Made by a program: the position numbers and the translations under genes. Below are positions 27,416 through 36,955 of a DNA stretch of 64,000 nucleotides, piece by piece (the first letter of the stretch is position 1; every line of letters begins with the position of its first letter). The stretch covers positions 70,386-134,385 of the forward strand of contig CARDBT010000004.1 in the NCBI GenBank assembly GCA_948957135.1. Reading direction: 5' to 3'. The stretch is from COE1 sp910588595. Its GTDB lineage: Bacteria; Bacillota; Clostridia; Lachnospirales; Lachnospiraceae. Below the pieces are notes generated by a model, which was given only the letters and a program-made list of their open reading frames with translations, did not search any database and had not been told where the DNA came from.

Positions 27416-30400
27416 ATGAAAATGTGTACAGATTTTCGTCGAAAGCTGGCTCTGTTTATGGCAGGTTGTCTAGTGCTTGGGAGTATCCAGCTGACTGGAT
27501 TTACTGTGCAGGCTTCCACAGGTGGGAGCGGTGAAGCAACTGAAGGTGTAGGTGACTCAGATGGTGGAGACGTCAGTCGAGACGAATCAGGCAGCCTAGA
27601 TTCCGACGAAGGCGAAGAAGGAGACCCGGATGGTGGAGATGTCAATCCGGACGAATCAGAAAACCCGGATTCGAGCGAAGAAGGAGACCCGGATGATGGG
27701 GACGTCAATCCGGACGAATCAGAAAACCCGGATTCGAGCGAAGAAGGAGATCCGGATGACGGGGACGTCGATCCGGACGAATCAGAAAACCCGGATTCGA
27801 GCGAAGAAGGAAATCCGGATGATGGGGACGTCGATCCGGATGAATCGGAAAGCCCGGATTCCGGCGAAGGTGAAGATCCGGATGATGGGGATGTCAATCC
27901 GGATGAATCGGACAGCCCGGATGATGGGGATGTCAATCCGGATGAATCGGACAGTCCGGATTCCGGCGAAGGTGAAGACCCGGATGATGGGGACGTCATT
28001 CCGAACGAACCAGGTACCCCGGATTCTTCAGATGTCAATGACACAGATGAGAGAGAAGACATCACAGAAACAGAGGTTACATACCGCTTAAGTGACTTGA
28101 CATTGGGAGAATATGACAAGGTAGATATTACCTCTAATGGCTCCAAAGAGATAAAGTATCACTTTACAGAGCAATATGGACAGGTTAATTATGCAATTCC
28201 GCAGGAAGTAAAAGAAGCCGGATTGATAAAGTTTACCTGTAATATCAATTCCGGTGAGGTTTCAAATCTTTCATTGAAATTTCTGGATGAAAACCAGAAT
28301 GAGTTGGGAGCCAGCTTTGGACAGGCATCGATCTCGGTTGGTGAAGGGAGTGAGAATGGACAGGACTATAGTGCTGATGAACTTGGATATATAGGTCTCA
28401 TGAGCAATCTGGAAACTGAGAACGGTCCATTTGATATTGCTGTTGGCAGTATTACTTTTGTCGTCAGCAATCCGGTAGACAATCCGCCAGTTTATGATGA
28501 CGAGGAGGATGACAGCATTCCAGCGATACCCAATCTGTCGGTTTATGTTGGAGATGAAAATAATTTCTATGCGGCAGAGGAACTGGGAGCGTATGGCCGC
28601 TGGAACAATACTCCTGTGGAACTTACTGATGGGAAACTGGTTTTGAATTTTACGAAAGCTTATGAAGAGTTTTGCCTGAATCTTCCTAAGGGGCTGGATA
28701 TGTCTAACTGCGAAGGTATTACTATCAAAACAGCAGACCAGAACGGTTCTTTAGCCTTTAAGGTTTATGACAGTGCGAAGAAGGAGTTAAAGGTTTATTA
28801 TAACAATTCCGGCAAAAATGAGTATACCTTTACCCCTGACTTTTCCGGTGAGGCAGTCTGCATTGGCGTAATGTCAGACAGCGATGCAGATACATATCCA
28901 TTTACATCCCAGATAGTCAGCCTATCTTTTGTGATGAAAGATGTGCCGCCTGATGATACGCCAAGTGGAGAATACTATGCGGCAGAGGAACTGGGAGCAT
29001 ATGGCCGCTGGAACAATGATCCTGTGGAACTTACTGATGGGAAACTGGTTTTGAATTTTACGAAAGCTTATGAAGAGTTTTGCCTGAATCTTCCTAAGGG
29101 GCTGGATATGTCTAACTGCGAAGGTATTACTATCAAAACAGCAGACCAGAACGGTTCTTTAGCCTTTAAGGTTTATGACAGTGCGAAGAAGGAGTTAAAG
29201 GTTTATTATAACAATTCCGGCAAAAATGAGTATACCTTTACCCCTGACTTTTCCGGTGAAGCAGTCTGCATTGGCGTAATGTCAGACAGTGATGCAGATA
29301 CATATCCATTTACATCCCAGATAGTCAGCTTCTCTTTTGCGATGAAAGATGTGCCGCCTGATGAGGGAGATGACGAGGGTTATTTTTATCCCGCAGAAAA
29401 GTTGAGAGCCTATGAGCGTTGGAGCAATGCGCCAGTAGAACTCACCGATGGGAAATTGATTCTCACCTATAATAAGCAGTGGGAGGAGTATTGCCTGGAT
29501 CTGCCAAAGACGCTGGATATGTCCAACTGTGAGAAGATCACGATTAAGACGGCAGACCAGAATGCCACGCTGGGTATAAAGGTATATGACGGCGCCAAGA
29601 AAGAATTAAAAGCATATTATGGCAATTCCGGTGCGGAAGAGTATTCTTTTGTGCCTGATTTCAAAGGCAAAGCGGCAACCATCGGTTTTATGTGCAGCGA
29701 TGAAAATGACGCGAATGATGCTTATGGCAGTCCCCGTACCGTCCAGATTGTCAGTATCGAGTTTGTCATGAATGGCAATGTCGAGGAGATACCCCTTGGG
29801 GATAATCTGATTAAGAATCCGAACTTTGAGGATGCAGATAATCTCGATGTATGGGGAGCCGAGCAGGGAAGTGCTGTCATCACCGCAGAGACTTCGGCGG
29901 ATGCGGTGATCGGTGGTTTCAAGACATATGGAAAGATTACAGGACGTGATTCCAATTATAACTGTTTTGCGCAGGATATCACGGCTGCTGTAACAAAGAA
30001 TAAGGAATACCAGTATACTTTCTATGTGATGCTGGACGCAGACGATTATAAGGATCAACCAGATGAGATGCGTACCGTGCAGATGGCACCGTTTATCACG
30101 GCAGACGGCGAGACCAACTACAGCTGCAATCTGACCGGCGATAAACAGAAAGTCTTAGAGCCCGGCGTGTGGACCAAGTTTACCGGAACCTTTACGCCAT
30201 CCTGGACAGGCGAGCTGGAAAAGGTTGTGATCCGCATTCTGGAGCAGGGAACGGAGTACGGCAGCGGTCCCGGCGTCAAGGGTACATACTATGCGACCGG
30301 CGTGGACCTGCGTGAAATGATCATGCCGGATAAGGAGATTCAGACGGATGTTCCGGACCTAAAGGATGCAGTCACCAAGGAGATGGGTTCCGATTTTATC

Positions 30401-33400
30401 ATGGGTGTTTCCATCCTGAATTCCGAACTTTCGGACGATTTGCTCATGCAGCTTGTCACGAAGCATTTTAATGCGGTAACGTTAGGGAATGAATTAAAGC
30501 CGGATGCGATGTTTGGTTATTCAAAAACATGTCCCGGCACGGAGACAGCATCTATAAACGGACAGGAGATCCAGGTTCCCAGATTGGATTACAGCCGTGC
30601 TGAGAAGACACTGGATGCAATCTATGACTGGAATCAGGCGAATCCCGAGGATTTTATCAAAATCCGCGGCCATGTATTGGTATGGCATTCACAGACACCG
30701 GAATGGTTTTTCCATGAGGATTATGACGAAAGCAAGCCTTATGTGAGCAAGGATACCATGAATTTGAGGCTCGAGTGGTACATTAAGACCATAGCTGAGC
30801 ATTTTACGGGTTCTGGCAGCAAGTACAAGGATATGTTCTATGGCTGGGATGTGGTCAACGAGGCAGTCAGCGACAGCACAGGTACGTATCGCAGTGACAG
30901 TGAGAATTCAAGCTGGTGGGCAGTATATCATAGCAATGAATTCATTCTGAATGCGTTTACGTATGCCAATAAGTATATGCCGGCAAGCGTGGAATTGTAT
31001 TACAATGATTATAATGAATGGTTTTCCAGCAAGCGCAATGGTATTGTACAGCTCCTGAAGGATGTCAAGGCAAAAGATGGAGCAAGAATCGACGGCATGG
31101 GAATGCAGGGACATTATCAGACAAGTGATACGCCCACTGTCGATGAGTTTGAGACAGCGGTGAAAGCTTACTATGACGTAGTAGGACAGGTTCAGATTAC
31201 CGAGCTGGATTTTGCGGCAAGTGCGTCCTATGATGGAACCAGTGCTACGCAGCAGGCGGAGTATGAGAGACAGGCAAAGCGTTATCAGGATATTTACAAT
31301 TCTGTCCGTCGATTGAAAAAAGATGGCTATATCGTTCGCAATATTACAATCTGGGGCGTTATAGATAAGAATTCCTGGCTGCAGACTTCAAGTTCTGTGG
31401 GAGGAGGAACCGACGGCTCGAGAAAGCAGTGCCCGCTTCTGTTTGACGACGATTACCAGGTAAAGCCTTCTTATTGGGCATTTGTAAATGTAGAATCGCT
31501 GAAACCTGTGATCCGTAAGCTGACAGTGGTACATTCTTTGAAAGGTTCTTTTGACAATGGCGAGAAACAGACGTACACCCACAACGGTACTACCGTAAGC
31601 TTTGTTCCAATATGGAACGAGAAGGGGATCTCCGTGCAGGTGAACGTAGCGGATGCGGTGAAGGATGCAGAAGATAAAGTGACGCTTTATCTTACCAATG
31701 CAGATGGCAGTATTATATCTGCGGAGTGCCTGCGTGCCAACGCGAAGGAGACAGACGGTGGTTACACAGCGGTGGTGAGCAGGGAATTGGACAGCGCTCA
31801 ATTGAGAGTGGCGGCTAAGATGGGATTTGATATTGTCGCTACCAATGGCAGCCAGAAAGCGGCATATAATGATACGACGCTTTCCCAGGCATCAAGCAGT
31901 GAATACTATGCGGCTGCAACGCTGAAACCTTTTACGTATATCCCTAAGGGAACGGCAGAGGTGGATGGAGTGAAAGAGAGCAGCTGGGATACAGCTGTGA
32001 CCATTCCGCTGACAATCCGTTCAGGAGCCAAAGCCAGCGCAGAGGCAAGCCTGATGTGGGATCAGGAGTACTTGTATGTGTTTGCCCAAATCAAGGACAG
32101 TGAGCTTGATGCTGCAAGCAGCCAGGTTCATGAGAAGGACTCCCTGGAGATCTTTATTGATGAGAACAATCACAAATCCGATGCCTATGAGGAGGACGAC
32201 AAGCAGTATCGTATTAATTATCTGAATGAGCAGAGTTTTAATGGACCAAAATGCAAGGCAGAAAACATTCAGTCTATGGTGACAACAACAGAGGATGGTT
32301 ATAACGTTGAGGCAGCTATCAAGTGGACGGACATCGTACCCGCCAGCGATATGGAGATCGGTATCGAACTTCAGATTAATGATGCGGAAGGCGGTAAAAG
32401 GATTGGTACGCTGAGCTGGTACGATGAGTCGGGGAATGGATGGTCATCCCCTGGTGTGTTCGGAACAGCAATGCTGAAGAACAGCCTTGCGGAACTGGAT
32501 CAGCCGCAGGAACCGGATGATCAGCCACAGAAACCAGATGATCAACCGCAGGAACCAGATGATCAGCCACAGGAATCGGATGACCAACCGCAGGAATCGA
32601 ATGACCAGCCGTCCGCTCAAGAGAGCTCTAAGCGTGTTCCGAATGAGATCGTTGCGGATTGGACTCAGATAACGTCAGATTTACAGAAACAGTTATCTGT
32701 ATTGCAGCCAAATGCCACTGTGATCAGCGTGCTCAATACCTTAACAGGCAGAAAAATGATCGTTCCTGCTCATGTTTTGCAGATCATGATAGACAAAACC
32801 ATAATGTTGAGCATGAACACAGGGGAAGATTTTTCATTTAGTATTGCCGGATTCGATATTTCCCGTGCCATCATAACGAAAGATTTGGATCTTTCGTTAT
32901 CGGAGAACAGAGGGGTTGTCCCGGCGGCTGTAATTGAGAGTACATGTAAGAATGTCATAAGTTACAAACAAGCTTCTATGCAGAATCGCGCAAACTTTGG
33001 CATGAAAGTCGATATGCATGTGGCTTTGGGCAAGGAAAACGCCGGGAAGTATGCAAATCTGTACCGCTATGACGCGCAGACAGGTAAGTTGTCGTATATG
33101 GGATCTTTCCAGATTATCGATATAGGACTGGCTATGTTTAACATTTTTAGCGGGGCGGATTATGTGGTAACAGTTACAGATTCGATACCGGATGAAGCGG
33201 ATTCTGCGGCGGCAGATCCAGATGTGAAACCAAGTGAAGCGAATTCTGCTGCGATAGTTACAGATGCGAAACCAAGCAAGGAATATATTGTAGTGAAGGG
33301 GGATACGTTGTCCCGTATAGCTGCCAGACTTGGATTGAGTTTGAAGGAGCTTATGGATGCAAATCCTCACATTAGCAATAAGAATCGGATCAATATCGGC

Positions 33401-33421
33401 GATAAGATTCTCTTACCTTAG
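27416..33421 (+). CDS. Giant secreted modular GH10 endo-1,4-beta-xylanase with LysM anchor
   Basis: 2001 residues after a strong AAGGAGGTG site. Order: signal peptide (1-34); acidic 21-residue repeats rich in DPDDGDV (~50-210); a divergent beta domain (~220-350); three tandem ~136-residue beta modules (~383, ~520, ~656), the first two nearly identical; CBM22-like module (~790-965); GH10 catalytic domain (~978-1358) with acid/base E1149 in WDVVNE and nucleophile E1263 in ITELD; Ig-like linker; CBM9 (~1503-1688); QPQEPDD repeats; a C-terminal domain; LysM (~1957-2001). It should cut xylan at the cell surface, held to peptidoglycan by LysM. The plan resembles Roseburia Xyn10A; the tandem modules may be CBM86-like (inference). 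Confidence 0.93.
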   Translation: MKMCTDFRRKLALFMAGCLVLGSIQLTGFTVQASTGGSGEATEGVGDSDGGDVSRDESGSLDSDEGEEGDPDGGDVNPDESENPDSSEEGDPDDGDVNPDESENPDSSEEGDPDDGDVDPDESENPDSSEEGNPDDGDVDPDESESPDSGEGEDPDDGDVNPDESDSPDDGDVNPDESDSPDSGEGEDPDDGDVIPNEPGTPDSSDVNDTDEREDITETEVTYRLSDLTLGEYDKVDITSNGSKEIKYHFTEQYGQVNYAIPQEVKEAGLIKFTCNINSGEVSNLSLKFLDENQNELGASFGQASISVGEGSENGQDYSADELGYIGLMSNLETENGPFDIAVGSITFVVSNPVDNPPVYDDEEDDSIPAIPNLSVYVGDENNFYAAEELGAYGRWNNTPVELTDGKLVLNFTKAYEEFCLNLPKGLDMSNCEGITIKTADQNGSLAFKVYDSAKKELKVYYNNSGKNEYTFTPDFSGEAVCIGVMSDSDADTYPFTSQIVSLSFVMKDVPPDDTPSGEYYAAEELGAYGRWNNDPVELTDGKLVLNFTKAYEEFCLNLPKGLDMSNCEGITIKTADQNGSLAFKVYDSAKKELKVYYNNSGKNEYTFTPDFSGEAVCIGVMSDSDADTYPFTSQIVSFSFAMKDVPPDEGDDEGYFYPAEKLRAYERWSNAPVELTDGKLILTYNKQWEEYCLDLPKTLDMSNCEKITIKTADQNATLGIKVYDGAKKELKAYYGNSGAEEYSFVPDFKGKAATIGFMCSDENDANDAYGSPRTVQIVSIEFVMNGNVEEIPLGDNLIKNPNFEDADNLDVWGAEQGSAVITAETSADAVIGGFKTYGKITGRDSNYNCFAQDITAAVTKNKEYQYTFYVMLDADDYKDQPDEMRTVQMAPFITADGETNYSCNLTGDKQKVLEPGVWTKFTGTFTPSWTGELEKVVIRILEQGTEYGSGPGVKGTYYATGVDLREMIMPDKEIQTDVPDLKDAVTKEMGSDFIMGVSILNSELSDDLLMQLVTKHFNAVTLGNELKPDAMFGYSKTCPGTETASINGQEIQVPRLDYSRAEKTLDAIYDWNQANPEDFIKIRGHVLVWHSQTPEWFFHEDYDESKPYVSKDTMNLRLEWYIKTIAEHFTGSGSKYKDMFYGWDVVNEAVSDSTGTYRSDSENSSWWAVYHSNEFILNAFTYANKYMPASVELYYNDYNEWFSSKRNGIVQLLKDVKAKDGARIDGMGMQGHYQTSDTPTVDEFETAVKAYYDVVGQVQITELDFAASASYDGTSATQQAEYERQAKRYQDIYNSVRRLKKDGYIVRNITIWGVIDKNSWLQTSSSVGGGTDGSRKQCPLLFDDDYQVKPSYWAFVNVESLKPVIRKLTVVHSLKGSFDNGEKQTYTHNGTTVSFVPIWNEKGISVQVNVADAVKDAEDKVTLYLTNADGSIISAECLRANAKETDGGYTAVVSRELDSAQLRVAAKMGFDIVATNGSQKAAYNDTTLSQASSSEYYAAATLKPFTYIPKGTAEVDGVKESSWDTAVTIPLTIRSGAKASAEASLMWDQEYLYVFAQIKDSELDAASSQVHEKDSLEIFIDENNHKSDAYEEDDKQYRINYLNEQSFNGPKCKAENIQSMVTTTEDGYNVEAAIKWTDIVPASDMEIGIELQINDAEGGKRIGTLSWYDESGNGWSSPGVFGTAMLKNSLAELDQPQEPDDQPQKPDDQPQEPDDQPQESDDQPQESNDQPSAQESSKRVPNEIVADWTQITSDLQKQLSVLQPNATVISVLNTLTGRKMIVPAHVLQIMIDKTIMLSMNTGEDFSFSIAGFDISRAIITKDLDLSLSENRGVVPAAVIESTCKNVISYKQASMQNRANFGMKVDMHVALGKENAGKYANLYRYDAQTGKLSYMGSFQIIDIGLAMFNIFSGADYVVTVTDSIPDEADSAAADPDVKPSEANSAAIVTDAKPSKEYIVVKGDTLSRIAARLGLSLKELMDANPHISNKNRINIGDKILLP
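27628..28000 (+). repeat. 63-bp coding tandem repeats (acidic linker of the xylanase)
   Basis: Units encode EEGDPDDGDVNPDESENPDSS (21 residues) with drift to EGEDPDDGDV forms and shortened copies towards the end. They form an acidic, probably unstructured spacer. Confidence 0.9.
28567..29365 (+). repeat. Near-identical 408-bp tandem duplication within the xylanase gene
   Basis: The module beginning CTATGCGGCAGAGGAACTGG at 28567 recurs at 28975 with only scattered substitutions, an exact 136-codon pitch. A diverged third copy begins near 29380. Confidence 0.92.
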
Positions 33422-33450
33422 AAACATGTAGTGATTTGATGCACACGGAC

Positions 33451-33482
33451 ACTGAGCAGGGGAAAGATTTTCCCCTGCTTGA
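33451..33482 (+). terminator. Hairpin after the xylanase gene
   Basis: GAGCAGGGGAAA/TTTCCCCTGCTT stem; the trailing T-run is short, so termination strength is uncertain. Confidence 0.65.
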
Positions 33483-33506
33483 TTGAAATTTGATAAAATT
33501 ACCTGC

Positions 33507-33536
33507 TTGACGATATACTAAGACAAGTGGTATGAT
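33507..33536 (+). promoter_or_regulatory. Promoter of the mini membrane protein
   Basis: TTGACG (33507-33512), 18-base spacer, TATGAT (33531-33536). Confidence 0.55.
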
Positions 33537-33612
33537 TATGGTATAAATTTTTATGCGGCGACAGTTTCGGACAGGATTCCAGGCTGGTGGCGGCGGAATG
33601 CGAGGTAAGATC

Positions 33613-33756
33613 ATGTCAAATTTAATAGAATTTTTCAGAATGGTATTATCATACCTGATGGTTTTTGCAGTGATTGCGGCTGTGTCAGGGATCGGCGGAT
33701 TCATCGGTGTCAAAGTGTGGAAGCCGAAGGCAAAGTCAGAGCAGGTAAAAGAATAA
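33613..33756 (+). CDS. 47-residue single-TM miniprotein
   Basis: Starts MSNLIEFFRMVLSYLMVFAV after GAGGTAAGATC. One long hydrophobic helix (about residues 8-35, with a GIGG turn) is followed by a basic tail (KVWKPKAKSEQVKE). Its own promoter and a strong terminator support a real gene. Short proteins of this form may bind larger membrane complexes; the role here is unknown. Confidence 0.65.
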   Translation: MSNLIEFFRMVLSYLMVFAVIAAVSGIGGFIGVKVWKPKAKSEQVKE

Positions 33757-33770
33757 AGCGTTGTAAGAAG

Positions 33771-33806
33771 GTGTAAAGCTGTATAGTTGCAGTCTTTACA
33801 CTTTTT
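33771..33806 (+). terminator. Terminator of the mini membrane protein
   Basis: GTGTAAAG / CTTTACAC stem followed by TTTTTCG. Confidence 0.8.
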
Positions 33807-33870
33807 CGTTTTCTTATTCAGAACAAAAATTTTCATGTGACGGACTTGTGCACAACACTCGATTTTGTGA

Positions 33871-33899
33871 TTGACAACAAGATTTTGTTGCTCTATACT
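33871..33899 (+). promoter_or_regulatory. nrdDG promoter
   Basis: TTGACA (33871-33876), 17-base spacer, TATACT (33894-33899), directly followed by two NrdR boxes. Confidence 0.75.
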
Positions 33900-33908
33900 A
33901 ATATACAG

Positions 33909-33956
33909 ACACTATATCTAGTATAGCGATTAAATAACAGACACTATATAAAAGGA
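33909..33956 (+). promoter_or_regulatory. Paired NrdR boxes
   Basis: ACACTATATCTAGTAT at 33909-33924 matches the NrdR consensus; a weaker box starting ACACTATATA begins at 33941. The 32-bp start-to-start distance is three DNA turns, the spacing typical of NrdR operators, and the boxes lie just downstream of the -10, suited to repression. Confidence 0.8.
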
Positions 33957-33983
33957 AAACACGTATAAGGGAGTAGGATGTAA

Positions 33984-36149
33984 ATGAGCGAAGAAATCGA
34001 TTACAGTGTGCTTTACCAACCGAAAAAAACCGTCTATGTGATCAAGAAGGACGGCAGCAAAGAGGCGTTCAATGTGCAGAAGGTCATCACTGCTGTGGGG
34101 AAATCTGCCTACCGTGCACTGACAAAATTTACGGATGCGGAGAAACGCCAGATCTGTCAGGATGTCATCGACAAGGTGGACGAGATGGATGCCGATAAGA
34201 TCCCAATCCAGGTGATGCACAATATTGTCGAGAGCGCCCTGGAGGACGTGAAGCCGGTCGTGGCAAAGAGCTACCGCGACTACAGAAACTACAAGCAGGA
34301 TTTTGTCCGCATGATGGATGACGTGTACAAAAAGAGCCAGTCGATCATGTATGTCGGCGACAAGGAGAACGCAAATACGGATTCTGCGCTTGTTTCCACA
34401 AAGAGGAGCCTTATCTTCAACCAGTTCAACAAGGAGCTGTACCAGAAATTCTTCCTGACGACGGAGGAGATCCAGGCGTGCAGGGACGGCTATATCTACA
34501 TTCACGATATGTCGGCGCGGCGTGACACGATGAACTGCTGCCTTTTCGACGTCGAGAATGTGCTCTCCGGCGGGTTTGAGATGGGAAATATCTGGTACAA
34601 CGAACCGAAGTCGCTGGATGTGGCTTTCGATGTGATCGGCGATATCGTGCTCAGTGCTGCAAGCCAGCAGTACGGCGGTTTCACCGTTCCCGAAGTTGAC
34701 AAGATCCTTGCCCCCTACGCGGAAAAGACATACCAGTCTGCCATCGAAAAATATGTCGGTCTCGGCATCGACCAGAAGAAAGCGGAGGAGGTGGCGATCG
34801 CCGACGTGGAGCGTGAGTTCGAGCAGGGGTTTCAGGGCTGGGAGTACAAGTTCAACACGGTGGCAAGCAGCCGCGGCGATTACCCGTTCATCACGGTGAC
34901 GGCTGGCATCGGGACAGAGCGTTTTGCGAAGATGGCAACGATACAGATGCTGAATGTCAGACGGAAGGGACAGGGCAAGAAGGACTGCAAGAAGCCTGTG
35001 CTCTTCCCGAAGATCGTCTTTTTGTACGATGAAAACCTGCATGGTCCCGGACAACCTCTCGAGGAGGTGTTTGAGGCGGGCGTCAAATGCTCCGCAAAGA
35101 CGATGTACCCCGACTGGCTCAGTCTGACGGGCAAGGGCTATATCGCCAGCATGTACAAGCAGTACGGAAAGGTGATCTCGCCTATGGGCTGCCGCGCGTT
35201 TCTCTCGCCGTGGTATGAGAGGGGCGGCATGCATCCTGCGGATGACAAGGACACGCCTGTGTTTGTGGGGCGTTTCAATGTCGGAGCCGTCTCGCTGCAC
35301 CTGCCGATGATCCTCGCCAAGGCAAGACAGGAGAGCAGGGATTTCTACGAGGTGCTCGACTACTATCTGAATCTGATCAGGCAGCTGCACATCAGAACTT
35401 ATGCGTATCTGGGGAATATGCGTGCCTCGACGAATCCGTTGGCATACTGTGAAGGCGGTTTTTTGGGCGGTCATCTGAAACTTTCGGACAAGATCAAGCC
35501 GCTGCTGAAATATGCGACAGCCTCCTTTGGCATCACGGCATTCAATGAGCTTCAGATGCTCTACAACGGCAGATCGCTCGTGGAGGACGGCGCGTTTGCG
35601 GTGGAAGTACTCGAGTATATCAACAAGGAAGTCAATCGTTTTAAGGAGGAGGACGGAAACCTCTATGCGATATACGGAACGCCGGCAGAGAACCTCTGCG
35701 GTCTGCAGGTGAAGCAGTTCCGCGCAAAATACGGCATTGTGGAGGGCGTCTCTGACAGGGAGTACGTCAGCAACAGTTTTCACTGCCATGTGACGGAGGA
35801 CATCACACCGATCGAGAAACAGGATCTGGAATACCGGTTCTGGGAGCTGTCCAACGGCGGCAAGATCCAGTATGTCAAATATCCGATCGACTACAACATC
35901 TCGGCGATCAAGACACTCGTGCGGCGCGCGATGGAGATGGGATTTTACGAGGGTGTCAACCTGTCGCTGGCTTATTGCGATGACTGCGGGCACCAGGAGC
36001 TCGAGATGGATGTGTGCCCGAAATGCGGCAGCAAGAATCTGACGAAGATCGACCGCATGAACGGGTATCTGTCATATTCCCGTGTGCACGGGGACACGAG
36101 GCTCAACGATGCGAAAATGGCGGAGATCGCGGAACGCAAAAGTATGTAA
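33984..36149 (+). CDS. nrdD: Anaerobic ribonucleoside-triphosphate reductase
   Basis: 721 residues. This oxygen-sensitive class III enzyme reduces ribonucleoside triphosphates to deoxy forms with a glycyl radical. An ATP-cone allosteric domain is N-terminal (IKKDGSKEAFNVQKV, residues ~20-100). The C-terminal zinc site is CDDCG...CPKCG, and the glycyl-radical loop is RMNGYL with G694 as the expected radical site. It is followed by its activase NrdG. Control by NrdR is indicated by two boxes in the promoter. Confidence 0.97.
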   Translation: MSEEIDYSVLYQPKKTVYVIKKDGSKEAFNVQKVITAVGKSAYRALTKFTDAEKRQICQDVIDKVDEMDADKIPIQVMHNIVESALEDVKPVVAKSYRDYRNYKQDFVRMMDDVYKKSQSIMYVGDKENANTDSALVSTKRSLIFNQFNKELYQKFFLTTEEIQACRDGYIYIHDMSARRDTMNCCLFDVENVLSGGFEMGNIWYNEPKSLDVAFDVIGDIVLSAASQQYGGFTVPEVDKILAPYAEKTYQSAIEKYVGLGIDQKKAEEVAIADVEREFEQGFQGWEYKFNTVASSRGDYPFITVTAGIGTERFAKMATIQMLNVRRKGQGKKDCKKPVLFPKIVFLYDENLHGPGQPLEEVFEAGVKCSAKTMYPDWLSLTGKGYIASMYKQYGKVISPMGCRAFLSPWYERGGMHPADDKDTPVFVGRFNVGAVSLHLPMILAKARQESRDFYEVLDYYLNLIRQLHIRTYAYLGNMRASTNPLAYCEGGFLGGHLKLSDKIKPLLKYATASFGITAFNELQMLYNGRSLVEDGAFAVEVLEYINKEVNRFKEEDGNLYAIYGTPAENLCGLQVKQFRAKYGIVEGVSDREYVSNSFHCHVTEDITPIEKQDLEYRFWELSNGGKIQYVKYPIDYNISAIKTLVRRAMEMGFYEGVNLSLAYCDDCGHQELEMDVCPKCGSKNLTKIDRMNGYLSYSRVHGDTRLNDAKMAEIAERKSM

Positions 36150-36276
36150 AAAACGAAGTACTTCTAAGGGTGCAAAGGACGCGCTCTAAGAAGCACTAGT
36201 CGTTTTTGGAAGAACGCCAAAGGAGGCGTTCTTCGTGGAATAGATAGATGCAGGGATTCTGGAGGTTGGATTGATT

Positions 36277-36888
36277 ATGAGATATCACAATATCACAAAG
36301 GATGATATGTTGAACGGGGACGGGCTCCGTGTTGTTTTGTGGGTGGCGGGGTGTGAGCACTGCTGCAGGGGGTGTCAGAACCCTATGACCTGGGATCCGG
36401 ATGGCGGGCTGGCATTTGATGATGCCGCCAGGACAGAAATCTTTGAGCAGCTTGACAAACCATATATCGAGGGGATCACATTCTCCGGCGGGGATCCGCT
36501 CCACTGCGCGAACAGGGAGGGCGTGAAGGAGCTCGCAAAGGAGATCAAGGCAAAATACCCGGATAAGAATATCTGGCTCTACACAGGCGATGTGTGGGAG
36601 GAGGTCATGAAATATCCTGTGATCAGATATATTGATGTGCTTGTCGACGGCGAATTTGTGCAGGACAAAAGAGATACGGCACTTTTGTGGAAGGGCAGCA
36701 GCAACCAGCGAGTGATCGATGTACAGGCTTCGCTGGCACAGGAGGATCCTCGGATCCCTGTGCTCCACTGCGGGGATTATGATGACATTCCCATGGGGCG
36801 TGAGGCGGCGGGGATTCCGGACCGGAATATTGTGCCGTTCAGTGCGAATGGCAGCTGCGCGATCAAGAAAAATGCGTGTGAGGCGTAA
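36277..36888 (+). CDS. nrdG: Anaerobic ribonucleotide reductase activating protein (radical SAM)
   Basis: 203 residues. NrdG uses S-adenosylmethionine and a [4Fe-4S] cluster to generate the glycyl radical on NrdD. The CxxxCxxC motif is in AGCEHCCRGCQNP, followed by FSGGDPL, both hallmarks of the family. The ATG at 36277 is 11 bases after GGAGG; an in-frame TTG at 36271 is closer and also possible. A stable stem (GAAGAACGCC/GGCGTTCTTC, ~36209-36236) lies in the gap after nrdD without a clear T-run. Confidence 0.96.
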   Translation: MRYHNITKDDMLNGDGLRVVLWVAGCEHCCRGCQNPMTWDPDGGLAFDDAARTEIFEQLDKPYIEGITFSGGDPLHCANREGVKELAKEIKAKYPDKNIWLYTGDVWEEVMKYPVIRYIDVLVDGEFVQDKRDTALLWKGSSNQRVIDVQASLAQEDPRIPVLHCGDYDDIPMGREAAGIPDRNIVPFSANGSCAIKKNACEA

Positions 36889-36955
36889 TCAATTGTTTGT
36901 GTGAAATCAGAGATTTTATGATTTTGGTTCGAGTGCCAGCCACAGGGGGACAACG

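Noticed and set aside
27400..28146. Ser/Pro-rich minus-strand frame over the xylanase repeats
   Set aside because: Artefact of reading the acidic repeat array in reverse.
33930..35993. Long open frame on the minus strand opposite nrdD (687 codons)
   Set aside because: It is a shadow of the highly biased nrdD coding sequence; no ribosome site, promoter or recognisable protein.
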